A stretch of DNA of 64,000 bases, from contig NC_047066.1 of the NCBI RefSeq assembly GCF_902459465.1, positions 14,945,047 through 15,009,046 on the forward strand. Direction: 5' to 3'. The notes under the pieces were generated by a model. That model made no database searches. It worked only from the letters and a program-made list of their open reading frames with translations, and was not told the origin of the DNA. The number at the start of each line of letters is the position of its first letter. Positions within the stretch are counted from its first letter, which is position 1. The translations under genes were made by a program, and so were the position numbers. The stretch is from Asterias rubens (lineage: Eukaryota; Echinodermata; Asteroidea; Forcipulatida; Asteriidae). Below, piece after piece: positions 59,086 to 64,000 of the stretch.

Positions 59086-59088
59086 ATA

Positions 59089-59773
59089 GTGGATGGGGTC
59101 CAGCTGATCTCTGCTTCTGCTGATGTAACCAGTGTTGCTGGTGTAGATGGGGTCCAGCTGATCTCTGCTTCTGTTGATGGAACCAGTGTTGCTGGTGTAG
59201 ATGGGGTCCAGCTGATCTCTGCTTCTGCTGATGAAACCAGTGTTGCTGGTGTGGATGGGGTCCAGCTAATCTCTGCTTCTGTTGATGGAACCAGTGTTGC
59301 TGGTGTAGATGAGGTTCCGCTCATCTCTGCTTCTGTTGATGGAACCAGTGTTGCTGGTGTAAATGGGGTCCAGCTCATCTCAGCTGCTTCTGTTGATGGA
59401 GCCAGTGTTGATGGTGATCAGCTCTCTACTTCTGTTGACAGGGCCATTTCTGCTGGTGAGGATGTGATCCAGGTCTCTGCTTCAGAGGAGAGGCTAGACC
59501 ATGTGAACCCCACAGAAATGATGAGTAGCGCTGATGAAGACAATTCAAGTGCTCAAAGTGAGGACCTTCAAGTTGGTAACAGTGTGTTTTTCCCGCTCGT
59601 TCTCAAACACAACCATTCAAAAAAGAGGGTGTGTAATAAGCATCATGCTTGCTTCTTCTGGTCCAAACTGGTCACCAAAACAAGCAAGCATTTACTTCAG
59701 GTGCATAAAAAGGAAAAAGAGGTAAAAAAAGATTGCAGCAATGGAAAAATGAGTGAGCATGCGCACAATACAT
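59089..59773 (+). CDS. Repeat-containing exon with zinc-finger-like end
   Basis: Six copies of an 18-residue unit (VDGVQLISASVDGTSVAG; 54 bp, 59089-59415) lead into an acidic Ser-rich stretch and then RVCNKHHACFFWSKLVTKTS and KHLLQVHKKEKEVKK. The latter resembles the 'C..C....ISRHL...H' finger found at the start of a multicopy invertebrate family, but the second Cys of the first pair is not at normal spacing. A splice donor ACAT/gtaagt ends the exon at 59773 and an acceptor TTCATAG precedes it at 59089. The unit length is a multiple of three, so copy-number change keeps the frame. Host gene or mobile element cannot be decided. Confidence 0.5.
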
Positions 59774-60330
59774 GTAAGTACCTACTGTTTTACCATAGGG
59801 TACCTAGCAATAAGGAACCATGGGGATAATTCCCGACCACGAGAATGACCCCATTACCACCTGTACCATTTTGGTACAATACCTTCATTTTGTTTTACAA
59901 CCATGGCCATCAAAGTCCATGCTATTGGACCTACATCTTTCATTTGTTCCTCCCTGGTACCAAAATACAAGTTAGTATAAATCCAGATCCTGCACTGGTT
60001 TTCACTGGGTACCGAGTACATTTCTTCATGTGGAGCATACCACCATTTACCAAATGGGCAACAGCAGTTTAACAACCAAGTGCAGGTTAAAAATGAGTAC
60101 CACCTGTAAACAAGCCTCTACATTTATACCAGCCACATGTTCGGTTTACCATTAAGTAACCACAAAGTGACCTTTACAACTTTACTACCACGCACCACAT
60201 TACATGTATATATGTAAGTACCTACTGTTTTACCATAGGGTACCTAGCAATAAGCAACCATGGGGGTACATTCTTGACCCCTTTACCACCGCTACCATTT
60301 TGGTACAATACCAACATTTTGTTTTAAAGC
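59774..60330 (+). repeat. Tandem duplication of a donor-flanking segment, ~440 bp apart
   Basis: GTAAGTACCTACTGTTTTAC then CATAGGGTACCTAGCAATAA occurs at 59774 and 60214, followed in each by AACCATGGGG and TACCATTTTGGTACAATACC. A third relative of the middle part (CAACCATAGCCATCAAAGTC, TTACCACCATTTACCAAATA) lies at 60700-60850. The whole region is unusually rich in TACC/GGTA. Confidence 0.8.
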
Positions 60331-60490
60331 CATTGGACACTTCCGGTAAACAGTATTGTCCAAAGGCCCACACTTCGTGTATCACAACTTATATATAAAA
60401 TAACAAACCTATGAAAATTTAGGCTCAATCGGTCATCGGAGTCGGGAGAAAATAATGGGAAAACCCACCCTTGTTTCCGCACGTTTCGCC
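60324..60490 (-). mobile_element. MITE family 1, fragment
   Basis: AAGCCATTGGACACTTCCGG, GTATCACAACTTATATATAA and CAATCGGTCATCGGAGTCGG match the beginning of the inverted copy at 13730, then homology stops near 60485. Confidence 0.8.
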
Positions 60491-60859
60491 GTATCATGAC
60501 ATGTGTTTAAAATAAATCCGTTATTCTCACTATCGAGAATTGATAATTGTTTTAATGTTTTCTCAAAAAGTAAAGCATTTTACGGAATAATATTTCAAGA
60601 GAAGTCTTCACCATTACCGTCTGTAAACCCTGTAAGTTATTTGTAAATCTGTGAACTTTTATTTTTTCTTCTGTTCCGAAAGTGTATAATGGCTTTAACC
60701 AACCATAGCCATCAAAGTCAGTGCCACTGGACCTACATGTAGATCTTTCTCGTTCCTCAGATCCGACTGTTTTTCAATATGGTGCTGAGTAAATTTCTCC
60801 ATTTGGAGCTTACCACCATTTACCAAATAGGCAACAGCAGTTTAACCACCAAGTTCAAG

Positions 60860-61539
60860 TAAAGTAAAAATTAGTACAAGCTGTAAACAATAAAACAGTT
60901 GACCATCGAGTTATTTTACTGTTTGACCATAAAGTTAAGTTTACTGTTTTCCCACCAAGTTTTACTGTGTAAAGAGTGTTACTGTACCATCATTTACCAA
61001 GTACCATTGTATTTAAACACCAGATCACTAGTGGCCTAAGGGCTGGCTGAATCAGTCATAAAATATAGTTCTTCAACAGATGACTATGAGAACTTCAATT
61101 TAAAATAGATTTTGGGTACACATAAGAGGAACACATACAAACTAAATTTTGAAAACAAACTTCATTTTTGTAAAAATTGAAATGTTACCAGGGTCCACAA
61201 GCAGCTGTTCCTATTTCTCAGCCTTCAATATCTCATCTGTTGTCATAGTTGAGTGCTTCTTGTGTTTACCCCTGTCAGCCGATCTGCCAATAAAACATCA
61301 AACACAATTCAAAGGTCTGTTTTGCTTCCAACAAATTTATGGTGTGGTATGTTTGATAGAAATGTTGATGTGTCTGAGTAAAGTGGAAAGAGACCCAAGG
61401 ATTGGAGCAGACTTTTAAGAACAGTAACTTTAACACATTGTGAAGAGCAATTTCAAATGCCTCTTGAAAAATAAGCACACATCATTCACTTTTTAGATTT
61501 TACTTCGAACTGAAACATGTTGTTCAAGTTATTGTGACT
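60860..61539. other. Gene-free stretch
   Basis: AT-rich; GTTTGACCA/TTTACTGTTT repeats near 60900-60960. No supported gene. Confidence 0.4.
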
Positions 61540-61905
61540 TTAAAGGATTTGGGTACTTTTTCAAAATGTCCATACATGTAGATTTACATTAAACTTACAG
61601 GGTTTGAAGATAATGATAGTGGAAAGCTTCCCTTCAAATATTACTTACTGAGGTGCTGTAGTTTTTGAGAAATGAGTAAAACAATGTCATGAAAATAGGT
61701 TTGTAAATGCTTAAAATAATTTTGGTCTCATGAGACCAAATACATTTTCATGACATTGTTTTACTCATTTCCCCAAAACTACAGCACCTCAGCACGTAAT
61801 GTTTTCAGGGAAGCTTTCTACTATCATTATCTTCAAACTGTGTAAGTTTAGTGTAAATCTGTGGACATTGTGTTTTTTCCCTACAAAAAGTACATACACC
61901 CTTTA
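61540..61905. mobile_element. Full-length foldback element, ~365 bp
   Basis: From TTTAAAGGATTTGGGTAC to TACATACACCCTTTA, nearly the whole length is one inverted repeat: GATAATGATAGTGGAAAGCT / AGCTTTCTACTATCATTATC and GAGGTGCTGTAGTTTTTGAG / CAAAACTACAGCACCTCAG. The centre is GGTCTCATGAGACC. A truncated relative is at 57359-57541. Confidence 0.92.
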
Positions 61906-62292
61906 CAGGCAGTGGACACTATTGATAATTACTCAAAATAATTGTTAGCATAAAAACTTTACTTGGTAACAAGCAATGGAGAGCTGTTGACAGTATGAAA
62001 CATTGTGAGAAACAACTCCCTCTGAAGTAATGTAGCTTTCGAGAGAAAGAAGTAATTTTTCCACAAATTTGATTACAAGACCTAAGAATTGGATTTTGAG
62101 GTCCCGAAATCAAGCATCTGAAAGCACACAACTTCGTGTGACAAGGGTGTTTTTTCTTTCATTATTATCTCGCAACTTCGACGACCAATCAAGTTCAAAT
62201 TTTCACAGGTTTGTTATTTTGTGCATATGTTGAGATACACCAAGTGAGATGACTGGTCTTTGACAATTACAAAAGGTGACCAGTGTGTTTAA
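61905..62292 (+). mobile_element. MITE family 1, full copy abutting the foldback element
   Basis: CAGGCAGTGGACACTATTGA on the left, GACAATTACAAAAGGTGACC on the right (degraded). The interior is collinear with the 4276 copy. It begins at the last base of the preceding element. Confidence 0.88.
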
Positions 62293-62445
62293 TCAAGTAA
62301 GGTTTGCAGTGACACCATGTAAAAATCTCTTTGTGAGTCGTGGTAGCTCTGAGAAGAGCCGGTTTGTACCCTGTATGAACGCACGGAGGTTGCTGCTCTG
62401 TGCGGCCAGATGACAAATGTGTCATCAACATATGTGACTTATATT

Positions 62446-63975
<1,530 letters not shown>

Positions 63976-64000
63976 CTGGGATAACAATAACAATAATAAT

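Noticed and set aside
58917..59378. Minus-strand Ser/Thr/Pro repeat protein (TPATLVPSTEAEISW units)
   Set aside because: The 54-bp repeat is open on both strands because its length is a multiple of three; the plus strand has exon borders and a finger-like end, so it is preferred.

Overview
This is nuclear genomic DNA from a metazoan, probably a marine deuterostome and most likely an echinoderm (a sea star is my guess, from the repeat families and the abundance of tacatgta motifs). There are no operons. Coding exons are short, bounded by GT/AG and separated by long repeat-filled introns, and transposon remnants occupy much of the rest. Three host genes can be read. (1) The minus strand from 28.8 kb down to 7.4 kb carries a complete 21-exon gene. 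Its joined frame is 860 codons plus a stop, all exon phases agree, and it is an ortholog of the RING E3 ligase RNF10. (2) On the plus strand, 30.4-35.4 kb holds a seven-exon gene for a ~366-residue basic, proline-rich protein that I cannot name with confidence. It is arranged head-to-head with RNF10, so the two may share a promoter region. (3) At the right edge (62.95-63.98 kb, minus strand) are two exons of a RING-H2 E3 ligase whose gene continues beyond the window. Downstream of its second exon, half of the RING has been copied several times with a 99-bp period. Layout: 0.2-1.4 kb is a decayed LINE reverse transcriptase. 1.4-7.4 kb is gene-free with foldback elements, a tRNA-like SINE and MITEs. 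7.4-28.8 kb is RNF10, whose introns hold at least ten MITE/SINE/LINE insertions, three ~1-kb terminal-inverted-repeat elements, and a striking ~600-bp GATC-rich palindromic array beside exon 1. 30.4-35.4 kb is the proline-rich gene. 35.4-38.6 kb holds repeats and two minisatellites. 38.8-58.1 kb is a transposon graveyard: a FLYWCH/MULE transposase with several copies of its C-terminus joined to a zinc finger, RecQ-like helicase scraps, LINE fragments, a DDE transposase, a DUF6589-like domain in three copies, a BEL/Pao peptidase fragment, and a three-exon KDZ/Tnp2-like transposase with intact frame. 59-60 kb has a coding exon with 54-bp repeats. 60-62.5 kb holds MITEs and foldbacks. The host genes show no obvious shared pathway beyond two of them being ubiquitin ligases. 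The strongest second-look signals are the palindromic array, the RING half-exon amplification, the repeated MULE C-terminus/zinc-finger junction and the in-frame KDZ fragment. Functional calls rest on recognising protein families by eye; no database search was run.
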